From Mycobacteriales bacterium (lineage in GTDB: Bacteria > Actinomycetota > Actinomycetes > JAFAQI01 > DASSKL01): 64,000 bases of DNA. Position 1 is the stretch's first letter. Each line of letters begins with the position of its first letter. Of the stretch, positions 17,271 to 26,260 are shown one piece after another. Below the pieces are notes generated by a model. That model had not been told where the DNA came from and made no database searches. It was given only the letters and a program-made list of their open reading frames with translations. The stretch covers positions 1-64,000 of the forward strand of contig DASSKL010000060.1 of assembly GCA_035690485.1 (NCBI GenBank), in the 5' to 3' direction. Position numbers and translations under genes: made by a program.

Positions 17271-18527
17271 CTACGTAGCGACGCCGGTCTCCACGACCGG
17301 TCCGAGCACCACCTCGTCGTCGACGAAGCGCGGTGCGGCGACCACCCAGCCGGCGCCGGCGAGCAGCACCAGATCGGCGAACATCAGGACGAACGGCGCG
17401 TTCCAGCCGCCGGTCGCTCCGTGCAGCACACCGACCAGCAGCGGGCCGATCGCTGCGATCGAGTAGCCGATGCTCTGGGTGAACGCCGACAGCGCGCCGG
17501 TCACCGCCGGCCCGCGGCTGCGCAGACCGATCAGCGTCAGCGCGAACGGGAACGCGCCACCGCCGACCCCGGCCAGCAGCGCCCACGCCCAGGCTCCTGC
17601 TGCGGGTGCCGCCAGCATTCCGACGTACGCCGCGACGTAGCAGGCGACGAAGAGGATCACGAGGCTGCGCTGGGACCGCACCCGCGCGGCCACCGCGGGC
17701 ACCGCCATCGACATCGGGATCGACAGTGCCGACAGGAACGCCACGAGCAGGCCGGCGCGCGCGGAGGAGAACCCCGCCTGCTCCTGGAAGAAGTTCGCGA
17801 ACCAGCCGAAGGCAATGTAGGCCTGCATCGACTGAGCGCCGAAGAACAGCGCCATCGCCCAGGCGGTGCGGCTGTCTCGCAGCAGCCACGCGTGGGCCGG
17901 CGCGTCACCGACCGTCGCGTCGCGCGAGGGACGACGGGCGAGCCAGACGACGACGGCGAGTGCCGACAGGGCCGCCCACGAACCGAGGCCGACCCGCCAG
18001 CTGCGCGCGCCCCCGATCGACGCGATCGGCACGACCGCGGCCGCCGCGACCGTGGTGCCGACGGCCAGCGCCGTGGTGTAGGCCGCCGTGACCGGGCCCA
18101 CCCGGGTCGGGAAATGACGCTTGACCATGGCCGGCAGCAACACGTTGCCCATCGCGCCGCCGGCCAGCGCGGGCACGCTGAACAGCAGGAAGAGCAGCGC
18201 GTCGCCGACCAGCACCCGCAGGACCAGGCCGGCCGTCATCAAGGCGAGGGCCGCGGTCAGCGTGCGCGCCGCACCGAGCCGGTTGGCCATCCGCGGGGTC
18301 ACCCACCCCAGCCCGGCGAAGCAGATCACCGGCAGCGTCGTGAGCAGCCCGGCGAGGCCGCTCGACAGCCCGATGCTGTGCTCGAGATCGTCGAGCAACG
18401 GGCCCACGCTGGTCACCGCGGTGCGCAGGTTGATCGCCGCCAGGACGATCGCGCCGACCAGCCCCCAGTCGAGGGGTTTCGTCGTACGCCGGGCTGCGGT
18501 CTGCTGCTCCGCGCCGACGCTGCTCAC
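17271..18527 (-). CDS. MFS transporter, CynX/NimT type
   Basis: 418 residues with 12 membrane helices. The N-terminus (INLRTAVTSVGPLLDDLEHSIGLSSGLAGLLTTLPVICFAGLG) and GGAMGNVLLPAMVKRHFP are characteristic of CynX/NimT permeases, whose members carry cyanate, nitroimidazoles or other small solutes. Direction and substrate cannot be inferred. Immediately upstream of the ECF sigma gene on the same strand. Confidence 0.85.
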   Translation of the reverse strand: MSSVGAEQQTAARRTTKPLDWGLVGAIVLAAINLRTAVTSVGPLLDDLEHSIGLSSGLAGLLTTLPVICFAGLGWVTPRMANRLGAARTLTAALALMTAGLVLRVLVGDALLFLLFSVPALAGGAMGNVLLPAMVKRHFPTRVGPVTAAYTTALAVGTTVAAAAVVPIASIGGARSWRVGLGSWAALSALAVVVWLARRPSRDATVGDAPAHAWLLRDSRTAWAMALFFGAQSMQAYIAFGWFANFFQEQAGFSSARAGLLVAFLSALSIPMSMAVPAVAARVRSQRSLVILFVACYVAAYVGMLAAPAAGAWAWALLAGVGGGAFPFALTLIGLRSRGPAVTGALSAFTQSIGYSIAAIGPLLVGVLHGATGGWNAPFVLMFADLVLLAGAGWVVAAPRFVDDEVVLGPVVETGVAT

Positions 18528-18628
18528 ACCCCAGTGTGACCGTTGCGCGTTGATGCCTATGCGTACGACGGGTCCGGTTGTAGCGTGCGGCCGTCGTGAT
18601 CTACGCGCCGGCTGGAAGGAGCCGAGTC

Positions 18629-19069
18629 ATGCTGCGTGGGTTCAAGAACTTCTTCATGCGTGGTGACGTCATCGTGGTCGCCGTCGGACTGGTCGTCGCG
18701 CTGGCGTTCAGCACGCTGATCAACGCGTTCACGACCAACATCATCAACCCGCTGATCGCCGCGGCTCAGGGGACGAAGGGTCCGGGGCTCGGCTGGCAGC
18801 TGCGGACCGGCGGTGGTAACGGCACCTTCCTCAATCTCGGTGCGTTCATCTCCGCGATCATCTACTTCCTCATCTTCATGGCGGTCGTCTACTTCGCGAT
18901 CATCGCCCCCTACCGGCTGATCCAGAAGCGCCGCGGCATAACGGTCTTCGGCGACCCGCCGCCGGTGCGCACGTGCCCGGCGTGCCTGTCGGGCGACCTG
19001 CCGGTCGAGGCGACGAAGTGCCGCTTCTGCGCCAGCGATCTGCCACCGGTGGCGACGACGACGGCCTAG
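18629..19069 (+). CDS. mscL: Large-conductance mechanosensitive channel with C-terminal zinc-ribbon motif
   Basis: 146 residues from ATG 18629, with GGAAGGAG upstream. The MscL N-terminus is clear: LRGFKNFFMRGDVIVVAVGLVVALAFSTLINAFTTNIINPLIAAA (N-helix and TM1), then TM2 (FISAIIYFLIFMAVVYFAIIAPY). It releases osmolytes on hypo-osmotic shock. The usual cytoplasmic helical bundle is replaced by a short tail with C116-x2-C119 and C131-x2-C134 (CPAC ... CRFC), a likely zinc knuckle. Transcribed alone. Confidence 0.88.
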   Translation: MLRGFKNFFMRGDVIVVAVGLVVALAFSTLINAFTTNIINPLIAAAQGTKGPGLGWQLRTGGGNGTFLNLGAFISAIIYFLIFMAVVYFAIIAPYRLIQKRRGITVFGDPPPVRTCPACLSGDLPVEATKCRFCASDLPPVATTTA

Positions 19070-19167
19070 CTCGGCAGCCCGTCCAGAGTGTCGTCGGGCA
19101 GCGTCGCCGGCTCCGGCGCGACGAGCGTCGTTGCACACTACGGGCAACTTCTCTGGAGGGTGGCGCC

Positions 19168-20781
19168 GTGGGCCGCAAGATCCTCTTCATCACGACCGAC
19201 CAGCAGCGCTACGACGCGCTCGGCTGCAACGGCGGCGCCATCGCCCGCACGCCGGTCGTCGACCGGCTCGCCGCCGAGGGCATCAACTACCGGCGCGCCT
19301 ACAACCAGAACACCGTCTGCACGCCGGCGCGCTCGACGATGCTCACCGGGCAGTACGTGCGGACCCACGGCGTCGTCGCCAACGGGATAGCCCTGCCCGA
19401 CGACGCGCCGAGCATCGCCGGCTGGCTGCACGAGCAGGCGGGCTACCGCACGGCACTGCTCGGCAAGGCGCACTTCGAGCCGGCGCTCGACCCGCGCGGC
19501 GAGTACCGGGAGAACGCGCTCGCCCGCGAGGACTCCTACGGGCCGCACCGCGGGTTCGAGCACATCGAGATGGCGATGCACGGGTCGAGCCCGTTCTGGC
19601 ACTACGGCACGTGGCTGGCCAAGGAGCACCCCGAGCACCTCGACTCCTACGTCGCAGTGCTGAGCGGCAAGGGCGGTGGAGACACCGGCGCGCCGGAGAC
19701 GAAGATCAACCCGATCCCGCGCGAGTGGTACCACACCGACTGGGTCGCCGACCGCACGATCGCCTGGCTCGACTCGCTTCCTGCCGACGACGACTGGTTC
19801 TGCTGGATGTCGTTCCCCGACCCGCACCACCCGTGGGATCCGCCCGCCTGCGAGCTCGGCCGGGTCGACTGGCACGACCTCGACCTGCCGCCGGGCCACC
19901 CGGGCTCGGGCGACGCCATCGCGAAGCTGCTCGCGCAGAAACCGGCGCACTGGCTGGCCTGCTGGGAGGGAAGCTGGCTCAACCTCGAGGGCGGCCCGGG
20001 CAACTACCGGCCGCAGCGGCTGTCCGACGACATGATCCGCGAGGTCAACGCGAAGACGCATGTCATGAACGAGCTCATCGACGAGGCGGTGGGCAGGGTG
20101 CTCGACCGGGTGGCCGCGCGCGGTTGGGCCGACGACACCGACGTGGTGTTCACCACCGATCACGGCGAGATGCAGGGCGACTTCGGCATGCTCTTCAAGG
20201 GGCCGTTCCACGTCGACGCGCTGATGCGGGTGCCGCTGGTGTGGCGCCCGGCGCCGTCGGCGGGCATGGCGCCGGCGGACGTCCCTGAGCCGGTCGGCCA
20301 CCTCGACCTGGCGCCGACCTTCTGCGAGATCGCAGGCGTGCCTGTGCCGGACTGGGTGCAGGGCTGCTCGCTACCGACCGCCCCGGGTTCCGGGCGCGAA
20401 CGGGTGCTGTGCGAGTGGGACAGCCAGCTGCCCGGCTACGGCTTCCACCTGCGCTCGATCGTGCGCGACGGCTTCCTCTGCACCGTCTACGAGCCGAGCA
20501 CCAAGAACCAGCCCAACGGCTTCGAGCGGTGGCTTGCCGACGTCGACCCGATGATCGCCAAACTGCTCGACCTCGACGTGTCCCATCCGATGGGGCCGCA
20601 GAGCACGGTGGAGTACGACGGGTCCGAGGGTGAGCTCTACGACCTCGAGGCCGACCCGCACCAGCAGCGCAACATGTGGGACGACCCGGCCTGCGCCGGC
20701 CTGCGCTCGGACCTGGTGGCCGACCTCTACGACAGCCTGCCCCCGGCGCACGCGCCGCTGCCCGTCACCCACCCCGCCTGA
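19168..20781 (+). CDS. Sulfatase (alkaline phosphatase superfamily)
   Basis: 537 residues from GTG 19168 (CTGGAGGG upstream). The type I sulfatase signature C51-T-P-A-R55 (VCTPARSTMLTGQY) carries the Cys that must be converted to formylglycine. Metal ligands are visible in ITTDQQRYD near the N-terminus and TTDHGEMQG at about residue 330. The architecture resembles choline-sulfatase or heparan-type sulfatases, but substrate is open. No signal peptide is evident. No formylglycine-generating enzyme is in the window, so maturation must come from elsewhere. Confidence 0.88.
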   Translation: MGRKILFITTDQQRYDALGCNGGAIARTPVVDRLAAEGINYRRAYNQNTVCTPARSTMLTGQYVRTHGVVANGIALPDDAPSIAGWLHEQAGYRTALLGKAHFEPALDPRGEYRENALAREDSYGPHRGFEHIEMAMHGSSPFWHYGTWLAKEHPEHLDSYVAVLSGKGGGDTGAPETKINPIPREWYHTDWVADRTIAWLDSLPADDDWFCWMSFPDPHHPWDPPACELGRVDWHDLDLPPGHPGSGDAIAKLLAQKPAHWLACWEGSWLNLEGGPGNYRPQRLSDDMIREVNAKTHVMNELIDEAVGRVLDRVAARGWADDTDVVFTTDHGEMQGDFGMLFKGPFHVDALMRVPLVWRPAPSAGMAPADVPEPVGHLDLAPTFCEIAGVPVPDWVQGCSLPTAPGSGRERVLCEWDSQLPGYGFHLRSIVRDGFLCTVYEPSTKNQPNGFERWLADVDPMIAKLLDLDVSHPMGPQSTVEYDGSEGELYDLEADPHQQRNMWDDPACAGLRSDLVADLYDSLPPAHAPLPVTHPA

Positions 20782-20878
20782 GGAGAGTCGTGTACATCGA
20801 GCCGACGGCATCGCCGATCTCGACGCCGACCGCCGACCCGCGGCCGATCGCCTGCGCCGCGCGGTAGGCCCGCTGCCC

Positions 20879-21430
20879 TCAGCCGGCGAACTGCTCGGTG
20901 ATCCACCAGTAGCCGTGGCGGTCCTGCACGAGCCCTACGCCGACCTCGCGGAACCCCCTGTCGAGGATGTTGGCGATGTGGCTCGCCGACAGCTCGAAGG
21001 CGTGCTCGACCGAGCAGGGGCAGTCGCCGTAGCCGACGTTCTGCGCCCACCTCATCGCGTTGGTCGGGTCGGCCGCGTCGTGGAACAGCGTGCCGGCCGC
21101 GGCCATCCGCTGCGTGTGCTGCTGCGCGAAGGCGTCGAGCTCGGCGCGCTCGGCGAGCGCCGGGAGCCCCGATGCGACGCGGACCTGGTTGATGCGGCCG
21201 ATCAGGTAGCCGCGCAGGTCGGTGGCCGCATGGGCCGACGGCATCGTCGCGAGCACGCTGACGAACGCCAGCGCGACCGCGAGCAGTGCCAGCGGCAGGA
21301 CGCGGCGCGGCGGGCGGGCGCCGGGCCGGGCTCGAGAGACGGACGGGACGGTCTGGGGGCATGGCTCGACGGCATGCTGTGAAACTCGCACGGGGCCGCA
21401 GTATGCCGTAAAGCGGCATAGACCGGACAA
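20879..21430 (-). CDS. Secreted CAP (SCP/PR-1-like) domain protein
   Basis: 183 residues if begun at TTG 21430; GTG 21391 (170 residues) is also possible and would leave the upstream dyad outside the gene. A signal peptide core (VLPLALLAVALAFVSVLA...AHAA, about 43-68) is followed by a CAP domain: INQVRVASGLPALAERAELDAFAQQHTQRMAAAGTLFH, AQNVGYG and the SHIANILDRGFREVGVGLV motif. Family members are extracellular with poorly defined roles. Convergent with the sulfatase. Confidence 0.83.
   Translation of the reverse strand: MSGLCRFTAYCGPVRVSQHAVEPCPQTVPSVSRARPGARPPRRVLPLALLAVALAFVSVLATMPSAHAATDLRGYLIGRINQVRVASGLPALAERAELDAFAQQHTQRMAAAGTLFHDAADPTNAMRWAQNVGYGDCPCSVEHAFELSASHIANILDRGFREVGVGLVQDRHGYWWITEQFAG
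21402..21420. promoter_or_regulatory. 19-bp palindrome at the 5' end of the CAP gene
   Basis: TATGCCG-TAAAG-CGGCATA is a perfect 7-base dyad around a 5-base centre. It falls over the extreme N-terminal codons of the longest reading of the CAP gene, which argues that the real start is downstream and that this is promoter or operator DNA. An extra ATGCCG-like half site lies at about 21371-21376. Confidence 0.45.
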
Positions 21431-21481
21431 ACGGCATCGGCGTGTCGGCTCGGCCGTATCAGCAGCGGCGGCGGCCGGCGG

Positions 21482-22204
21482 CTACTTCACGCTGGTGATG
21501 AGGCGCTCGCGGTCGAACACCGTGGCGGCGAGCCGGGCACCCAACCGGTTCAGCACGATCAGCGCGATGCCGAAGGCGACGGCGACCCGCAACGATGGCG
21601 GGATCACGTTGAAGGCGACCAGCGACGTGACCGCAACGGCAGGCAGGCTGGCGAGGATCGACAGCTGGCCGGCGGTGCGCGGATCGCTGGTGCGGGCGGA
21701 CACCGCGATGCCCACCCAGATGGACCACGAGACCAGCAGCGGCGTGAACACCAGCTGGGCCGCGAGGTCACCACCGCGGACGACCGCCGAGGCGACTTCG
21801 GGTCGGGCGAAGAGCTCGACGATGGCGACGTACAGGCCGAAGACGAGGTAGGACACCGCGACCGACGGCACGAACGCTGCCAGCGCCTTGCCGATCAGCA
21901 GCTCTTCGCGGCGGATCGGGGTGGCCAGGATCGGCTCCAGCGTCGCCTGCAGCCGCTCGCCGACGACGGCGTAGGAGGCCATGGCCGCGGGGACGAGGAC
22001 CGGGATCGCCAGCATGTACAGCAGCGAGTGCTCGTGCCGCAGCGGCACCGACGCCCCAGACGGCAGCGTGAAGACCTGCACGACCGGCTGGATGACGAAC
22101 ACCAGCGGCAGGATCGCCATGGCGGAGACGACGTTGCCGTTGTGGCGGTACTCCCGCAGCTCCTTGAAGAACACTGCGCCGATCCGCCGCCGGCTCATGG
22201 TCAT
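21482..22204 (-). CDS. ABC-2 type transporter permease
   Basis: 240 residues from ATG 22204, overlapping the ATPase stop (ATGA 22201-22204). Starts with the cytosolic RRIGAVFFKELREYRHNG typical of ABC-2 (NatB-like) permeases, followed by about six TMs and the GERLQATLEPILATPIRREELLIGKALAAF segment. Together with the ATPase it forms an exporter of unknown substrate, perhaps ions, drugs or lipids. Confidence 0.85.
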   Translation of the reverse strand: MTMSRRRIGAVFFKELREYRHNGNVVSAMAILPLVFVIQPVVQVFTLPSGASVPLRHEHSLLYMLAIPVLVPAAMASYAVVGERLQATLEPILATPIRREELLIGKALAAFVPSVAVSYLVFGLYVAIVELFARPEVASAVVRGGDLAAQLVFTPLLVSWSIWVGIAVSARTSDPRTAGQLSILASLPAVAVTSLVAFNVIPPSLRVAVAFGIALIVLNRLGARLAATVFDRERLITSVK

Positions 22205-23181
22205 GGCGTGGTCGCTCCGTCCTGGTCGAGCAGCTCGAGGTAGACGTCCTCGAGCGACCGCCGGGCCTCGGCGATGGACAGCACGTCGGCACCGGCCGCG
22301 ACCAGCGCGCGGGTCACGGCGGGAGCTGCGAGGTTCGCGTCGGAGACGGTGAGGACGTACGCCGAAGAGCCGTCCGCCTGCCACCCCTCGACGCCCGGCA
22401 GCCCGGACAGGACGTGCTCGGGCGCGTCGAGCGGCGCGAGCGTGCGCACGGTGAGCGTCTTGGCGAACAGCCGGTCACGCAGCTCGTCGGGGCGCCCGAT
22501 GGTGCGCAGGGTCGTGTTGAGGATCGCGACCCGGTCGCAGAGGCGCTCGGCCTCCTCGAGGCGGTGCGTCGTGAGGAAGATGGTGACGCCCTGGCGGCGC
22601 AGGTCGTCGACCAGGTCGTGCACGTCGCGGGCGGCGGCCGGGTCGAGCCCCGAGGTCGGCTCGTCGAGGAAGAGGATCTGCGGTTCGTTGAGCAGCGCGC
22701 GAGCAAGCGCGACCCGTTGGCGCAGCCCCTTCGACAGGCTGCCGCACGGGTCGCTCGCCCGGTCGGTCAGCTTGACCACGTGCAGCGCCCGGTCGATGCG
22801 CTCGCGCGGGTGGGCGACCTCGTAGAGGTCGGCGAAGCAGGTCAGGTTGTCGACGACGCTGAGCCGCGAGTAGAGCCCGGGCGACTCCGGCATGATCGAG
22901 ATGCGCCGCCGGATCTCGACGCCGTTGTCCGGGTGCAGCGCCAGGCCTGCCACGGTGGCCGTGCCCGACGTGGGGGCGATCAGCGTGCCGAGCGTCCGCA
23001 CCGTCGTCGTCTTGCCCGCGCCGTTGGGACCCAGGAAGCCGAAGACCTCGCCCTGGCCGACTTCGAACGTCACGTCGCTGAACGCCAGCCGCGTCCCGAA
23101 CTGCTTGGTCAGCCTGTCGACCGACAGTGCGATGCCGGTGCCGGCGGCAGGCAGGTGCTCGGCCGGCGCTGGCATGGACAC
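22201..23181 (-). CDS. ABC transporter ATP-binding protein (ABC-2 exporter)
   Basis: 326 residues. Walker A GPNGAGKT at 51-58, signature LSKGLRQR at 149-156, Walker B ILFLDEP at 169-175, and the switch His in LTTHRLEEAE. The C-terminal 100 residues are the DUF4162-like extension common in drug or Na+ export ATPases (LTVRTLAPLDAPEHVLSGLPG). Divergent from the TetR gene 113 bases away, with a palindrome between; TetR control is likely. Confidence 0.9.
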   Translation of the reverse strand: MSMPAPAEHLPAAGTGIALSVDRLTKQFGTRLAFSDVTFEVGQGEVFGFLGPNGAGKTTTVRTLGTLIAPTSGTATVAGLALHPDNGVEIRRRISIMPESPGLYSRLSVVDNLTCFADLYEVAHPRERIDRALHVVKLTDRASDPCGSLSKGLRQRVALARALLNEPQILFLDEPTSGLDPAAARDVHDLVDDLRRQGVTIFLTTHRLEEAERLCDRVAILNTTLRTIGRPDELRDRLFAKTLTVRTLAPLDAPEHVLSGLPGVEGWQADGSSAYVLTVSDANLAAPAVTRALVAAGADVLSIAEARRSLEDVYLELLDQDGATTP

Positions 23182-23262
23182 CGCCTCGGTCTATGCCGGT
23201 GGTTGCCACCCGTCAAGCACTTCGACGAAATGCTCGACCTCCTGCTTACCCACCTCTTGACT

Positions 23263-23279
23263 TCCTAATGGTATTAGGA
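23263..23279. promoter_or_regulatory. 17-bp perfect palindrome between ABC exporter and TetR gene (operator)
   Basis: TCCTAAT-GGT-ATTAGGA lies 15 bases before the tetR ATG, in the 112-base divergent spacer, directly after a TTGACT that could be a -35 box. An AT-rich dyad in a GC-rich genome next to its presumed regulator is the standard form of a TetR operator. Confidence 0.65.
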
Positions 23280-23293
23280 CATGCTCTCGCGTC

Positions 23294-23992
23294 ATGGCAA
23301 CGGAGCCGGTGCCCCTGGATCGCCGTCAGCGGCGGCGCCTGGAGACGATCGAGGAGGTTCTCGACGTCGCCATCGAAGTGATGGCCGAGCAGGGGGTCGC
23401 CGGGCTGTCCGTCGGCGAGGTCGCCCGGCGCATGGGCATCCGGCCGCCGTCGCTCTACGTCTACTTCCCGAGCAAGCACGCGTTGTACGACGCGCTCTTC
23501 GAGCGCGGTGCCCGGCTGCTCGTCACGCAGGTGCGCACGAAGACGGCCGACCTGGCGAGTCGTGATGCGTCGATGGAGGAGATCCTGCTCGACGCTGCGC
23601 GCGTCTTCGTCCGCTGGACGATCGAGCATCCGGCGTACTCGCAGCTGCTGTTCTGGCGGCCGGTGCCGGGGTTCGAGCCGTCGCCGTCGGCCTATGCACC
23701 GGCCACCGAGCTCGTCACGCTCAGCAGTGAGCGGTTCGCCGCGATGAGGGACCGCGGGCTGCTGCGCACCGACGTCTCCCTCGACGTCGTGCAGCGCGAC
23801 TGGACGGTCTTGATTGCCGGCGTCGTCAGCCAGCAGCTGGCGAACGCACCAGACGAGGACTTCGAGCGGGGGCGGTTCGTCGCCGCGCTTCCCGCGATGG
23901 TCGCCATGTTCGCGCGCTACTACGGCGCCGGACCCACATCCGTGCCCCGAAGGAGGGCCACCCGTGAACGCTCGCGTCGATCAGATCGCTGA
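23294..23992 (+). CDS. TetR family transcriptional regulator
   Basis: 232 residues. N-terminal HTH: VLDVAIEVMAEQGVAGLSVGEVARRMGIRPPSLYVYFPSKHALYDALF (about 20-68), followed by an all-helical ligand-binding domain (RWTIEHPAYSQLLFWRPVPGF). The last 29 bases overlap the start of the MBL gene. It probably represses the divergent ABC exporter, itself and the downstream MBL/MDMPI genes through the palindrome at 23263-23279. Confidence 0.9.
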   Translation: MATEPVPLDRRQRRRLETIEEVLDVAIEVMAEQGVAGLSVGEVARRMGIRPPSLYVYFPSKHALYDALFERGARLLVTQVRTKTADLASRDASMEEILLDAARVFVRWTIEHPAYSQLLFWRPVPGFEPSPSAYAPATELVTLSSERFAAMRDRGLLRTDVSLDVVQRDWTVLIAGVVSQQLANAPDEDFERGRFVAALPAMVAMFARYYGAGPTSVPRRRATRERSRRSDR

Positions 23993-24749
23993 TCGCATCT
24001 ACCGCATCTCCACCTGCGTCCCGGAAGTCGCACCAGGAGGCTTCACGTTCAACCAGTTCCTGGTCGACGCGGAGGAGCCGCTGCTCTACCACACCGGCAT
24101 GCGAGGGCTGTTTCCCCTTGTGCGCGAGGCGATCGAGACCGTCATGCCGGTCGAGCGGCTGCGCTGGATCGCGTTCGCACATCTCGAGGCCGACGAGTGC
24201 GGAGCGGTCGACGAGTTCCTCGAGGTGGCACCGCACGCGCAGGTCGCGCACGGCGCACTCGGCTGCATGCTGTCGCTCGAGGACCAGCTCAGTCGAGCCC
24301 CGCGCCCGCTCCAGGACGGCGAGGTGCTCGACATCGGCGGCGCGTCGTTCGCCTGCCGGATGCTCGAGGTCGCGACGCCGCACGTGCCGCACAACTGGGA
24401 GTCGCACCTGTTCTTCGAGCAGGAGTCGGGCACCTTGTTCTGCGGCGATCTGGTGACGCAGATCGGGGACGGGCCGGCGATCACCGGAGATGACCTCTTC
24501 GACGCCGCGATCGCCGCGGAGGAGCTCTTCCACCAGACCTCGCTGGGACCTGCGGTGCCTGCCACCTACCGGCGGCTCGCCGATCTCGACCCGCAGCGGC
24601 TGGCCATCATGCACGGCTCGTCGTACGACGGTGACTGCTCGACGCTGCTGCGCGCACTCGCCGACGCCTACGAGCACCGCTTCGGTTGCGGGGAGGCCGC
24701 GGTCGCGGCCCAGCCACTGCCGGCTCACGACGATCTCGTGGGGGCGTGA
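23964..24749 (+). CDS. MBL-fold protein of the flavodiiron (ODP) type
   Basis: 261 residues from GTG 23964, preceded by AAGGAGGG. It reads as the oxygen-binding di-iron domain found in flavodiiron proteins: N-terminal FTFNQFLVDAEEPLLYHTG, ligand motif AHLEADECG (H73, E75, D77), a later His in VPHNWESHLFF, GDL (Asp ligand) and the C-terminal MHGSSYDGD. The position after D77 is E78, where flavodiiron proteins have His. No flavodoxin domain is fused. Cofactor and reaction are therefore uncertain. Starts inside the tetR 3' end and is followed 4 bases later by an MDMPI-type gene. Confidence 0.8.
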   Translation: MNARVDQIADRIYRISTCVPEVAPGGFTFNQFLVDAEEPLLYHTGMRGLFPLVREAIETVMPVERLRWIAFAHLEADECGAVDEFLEVAPHAQVAHGALGCMLSLEDQLSRAPRPLQDGEVLDIGGASFACRMLEVATPHVPHNWESHLFFEQESGTLFCGDLVTQIGDGPAITGDDLFDAAIAAEELFHQTSLGPAVPATYRRLADLDPQRLAIMHGSSYDGDCSTLLRALADAYEHRFGCGEAAVAAQPLPAHDDLVGA

Positions 24750-24753
24750 GGGC

Positions 24754-25527
24754 ATGAGCACGTCGACGGCCGGGCGGCAGGTTCCGCCGCCGCGCCGCCC
24801 GGCTCTCGACCGCGCGGTGGCGATGCGCTTGGCGCGCACCGAGTACGCGCGGCTGGCCGACCAGCTCCGCGAGCTGACCGACGACGACTGGCGCGCCCCT
24901 ACAGCCTGTCCGGAGTGGGACGTGCACGCCATGGCGTGCCACGTCCTCGGCATGGCGGAGATGGCCGCGTCGCCCCTGGAGGCACGTCGGCAGACGGGGG
25001 CCGCGGCCGCAGCCGGTGGGGTGTTCATCGACCGGCTCACCGCGCTGCAGGTCGACAAGCACCGGCACCGCTCGCCATCCGACGTCGTGGCGCGTCTGGC
25101 GGCCTTTGGGCCGAAGGCGGCTCGCGGCCGCCGCATGATGCCGGGGTTGCTGCGCCGCCGACCGATGCCGCAGGAGCAGCCCCTCGACGAGACCGGCACC
25201 GTGACCGAGACGTGGACCATGGGCTACCTGACCGACGTGATCCTCACCCGCGACCCCTGGATGCACCGCAGCGACATCGCGGCGGCGACCGGCCGCCCGA
25301 TGACGCTGACGCCGGAGCACGACGGCGTTCTCGTGGCCGACGTCGTGGCCGAGTGGGCGCAGCGGCACGGGTCGCCCTGCCGGCTCACCCTCACCGGCCC
25401 TGCCGGAGGCAGCTGGGGCTTCGGTGCGGACGGACCCGAGCTGCAGCTCGACGCGGTGGAGTTCTGCCGCACCTTGTCGGGTCGCGGCAACGGCGAAGGG
25501 CTCCTCGCGACGCGAGTGCCGTTCTGA
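24754..25527 (+). CDS. Maleylpyruvate isomerase family mycothiol-dependent enzyme
   Basis: 257 residues from ATG 24754. The MDMPI N-terminal domain is recognisable: [38 protein letters not shown], with the conserved W and the metal-binding His in CHVLG; a second His occurs in [15 protein letters not shown]. The DinB-like fold binds a divalent metal and in characterised members uses mycothiol. Substrate unknown. Follows the MBL gene by 4 bases, so probably co-transcribed. Confidence 0.8.
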   Translation: MSTSTAGRQVPPPRRPALDRAVAMRLARTEYARLADQLRELTDDDWRAPTACPEWDVHAMACHVLGMAEMAASPLEARRQTGAAAAAGGVFIDRLTALQVDKHRHRSPSDVVARLAAFGPKAARGRRMMPGLLRRRPMPQEQPLDETGTVTETWTMGYLTDVILTRDPWMHRSDIAAATGRPMTLTPEHDGVLVADVVAEWAQRHGSPCRLTLTGPAGGSWGFGADGPELQLDAVEFCRTLSGRGNGEGLLATRVPF

Positions 25528-25549
25528 CGCTGACGTGCGCCCAGCGGCT

Positions 25550-26260
25550 TCACGTCAGAGCGACCCGCACTCCGCAGATGGTGCGCTGTTCACCGCGTCG
25601 TTCCGCGTCGGCTGCCGCGAGCGTCACGGAGACGAGGGAGTCGACCGGGCCCTCGACGAACAGCACCGTCGCGTTGTCCAGCTCCAGCCTGCCGTCGGTC
25701 GAGGGGCAGCCGGTGATGGCGGCCCACCGCTCGGCGGTCCGCTGCGGGTCGCGGGCCTGTACCTCGACCGCGGTGATGCCACTCACGACGTCGGTGCGCC
25801 GGGCTCGTTGCCAGTCGGCACCGGCAGGGCCCCACGGTCCGTCGGGGTCCTCGCCGCCGGGCTGCCAGTCGATCTCCAGGAACGAGCCGCCGGTGTCGCT
25901 CGGATGCAGCTGCATGATGCGGTAGCCGTCGTGGTCCTGAGCGTCGACGACAGTGCGTACGCCGAGAGCCTCGGCCCGCCGGCGTACGGCAGGCTGATCG
26001 TCGGTGTGGCAGATGACCATGTAGCCGCCGTCGCCGCCGAGTCGTTCAAGCTGCCGGCCGGCGGCGGTGCCCTCGCGCGTCGGCGCGACCACCTCGATGA
26101 ACTGGTTGCCCACCGGGAGCACGGCGTTGTGCAGGCCGAAACGCGCGACGCCCGGGTCGCGGAAGGCGATCTCCAGGCCGTACGCCTCGTGCAGGTCGCG
26201 CACGACGGACTCGAGGTCGGCGGCGACGAGTGCGATCTGGCGCAGCCGGATCCAGCTCAT
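25550..26260 (-). CDS. VOC (glyoxalase-like) family protein
   Basis: 236 residues with two vicinal-oxygen-chelate halves: [46 protein letters not shown] for the first, and [28 protein letters not shown] for the second. [10 protein letters not shown] and [11 protein letters not shown] supply the betaalphabeta-beta-beta elements. It is the last gene of an operon with two enoyl-CoA hydratases (ATGA overlap 26257-26260), suggesting a role in acyl-CoA or aromatic acid catabolism. Confidence 0.82.
   Translation of the reverse strand: MSWIRLRQIALVAADLESVVRDLHEAYGLEIAFRDPGVARFGLHNAVLPVGNQFIEVVAPTREGTAAGRQLERLGGDGGYMVICHTDDQPAVRRRAEALGVRTVVDAQDHDGYRIMQLHPSDTGGSFLEIDWQPGGEDPDGPWGPAGADWQRARRTDVVSGITAVEVQARDPQRTAERWAAITGCPSTDGRLELDNATVLFVEGPVDSLVSVTLAAADAERRGEQRTICGVRVALT

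Noticed and set aside
17268-18539. Plus-strand open frame of 423 codons opposite the CynX-type MFS gene
   Set aside because: Same antisense artefact: low-complexity charged sequence over a gene with a definite family signature.
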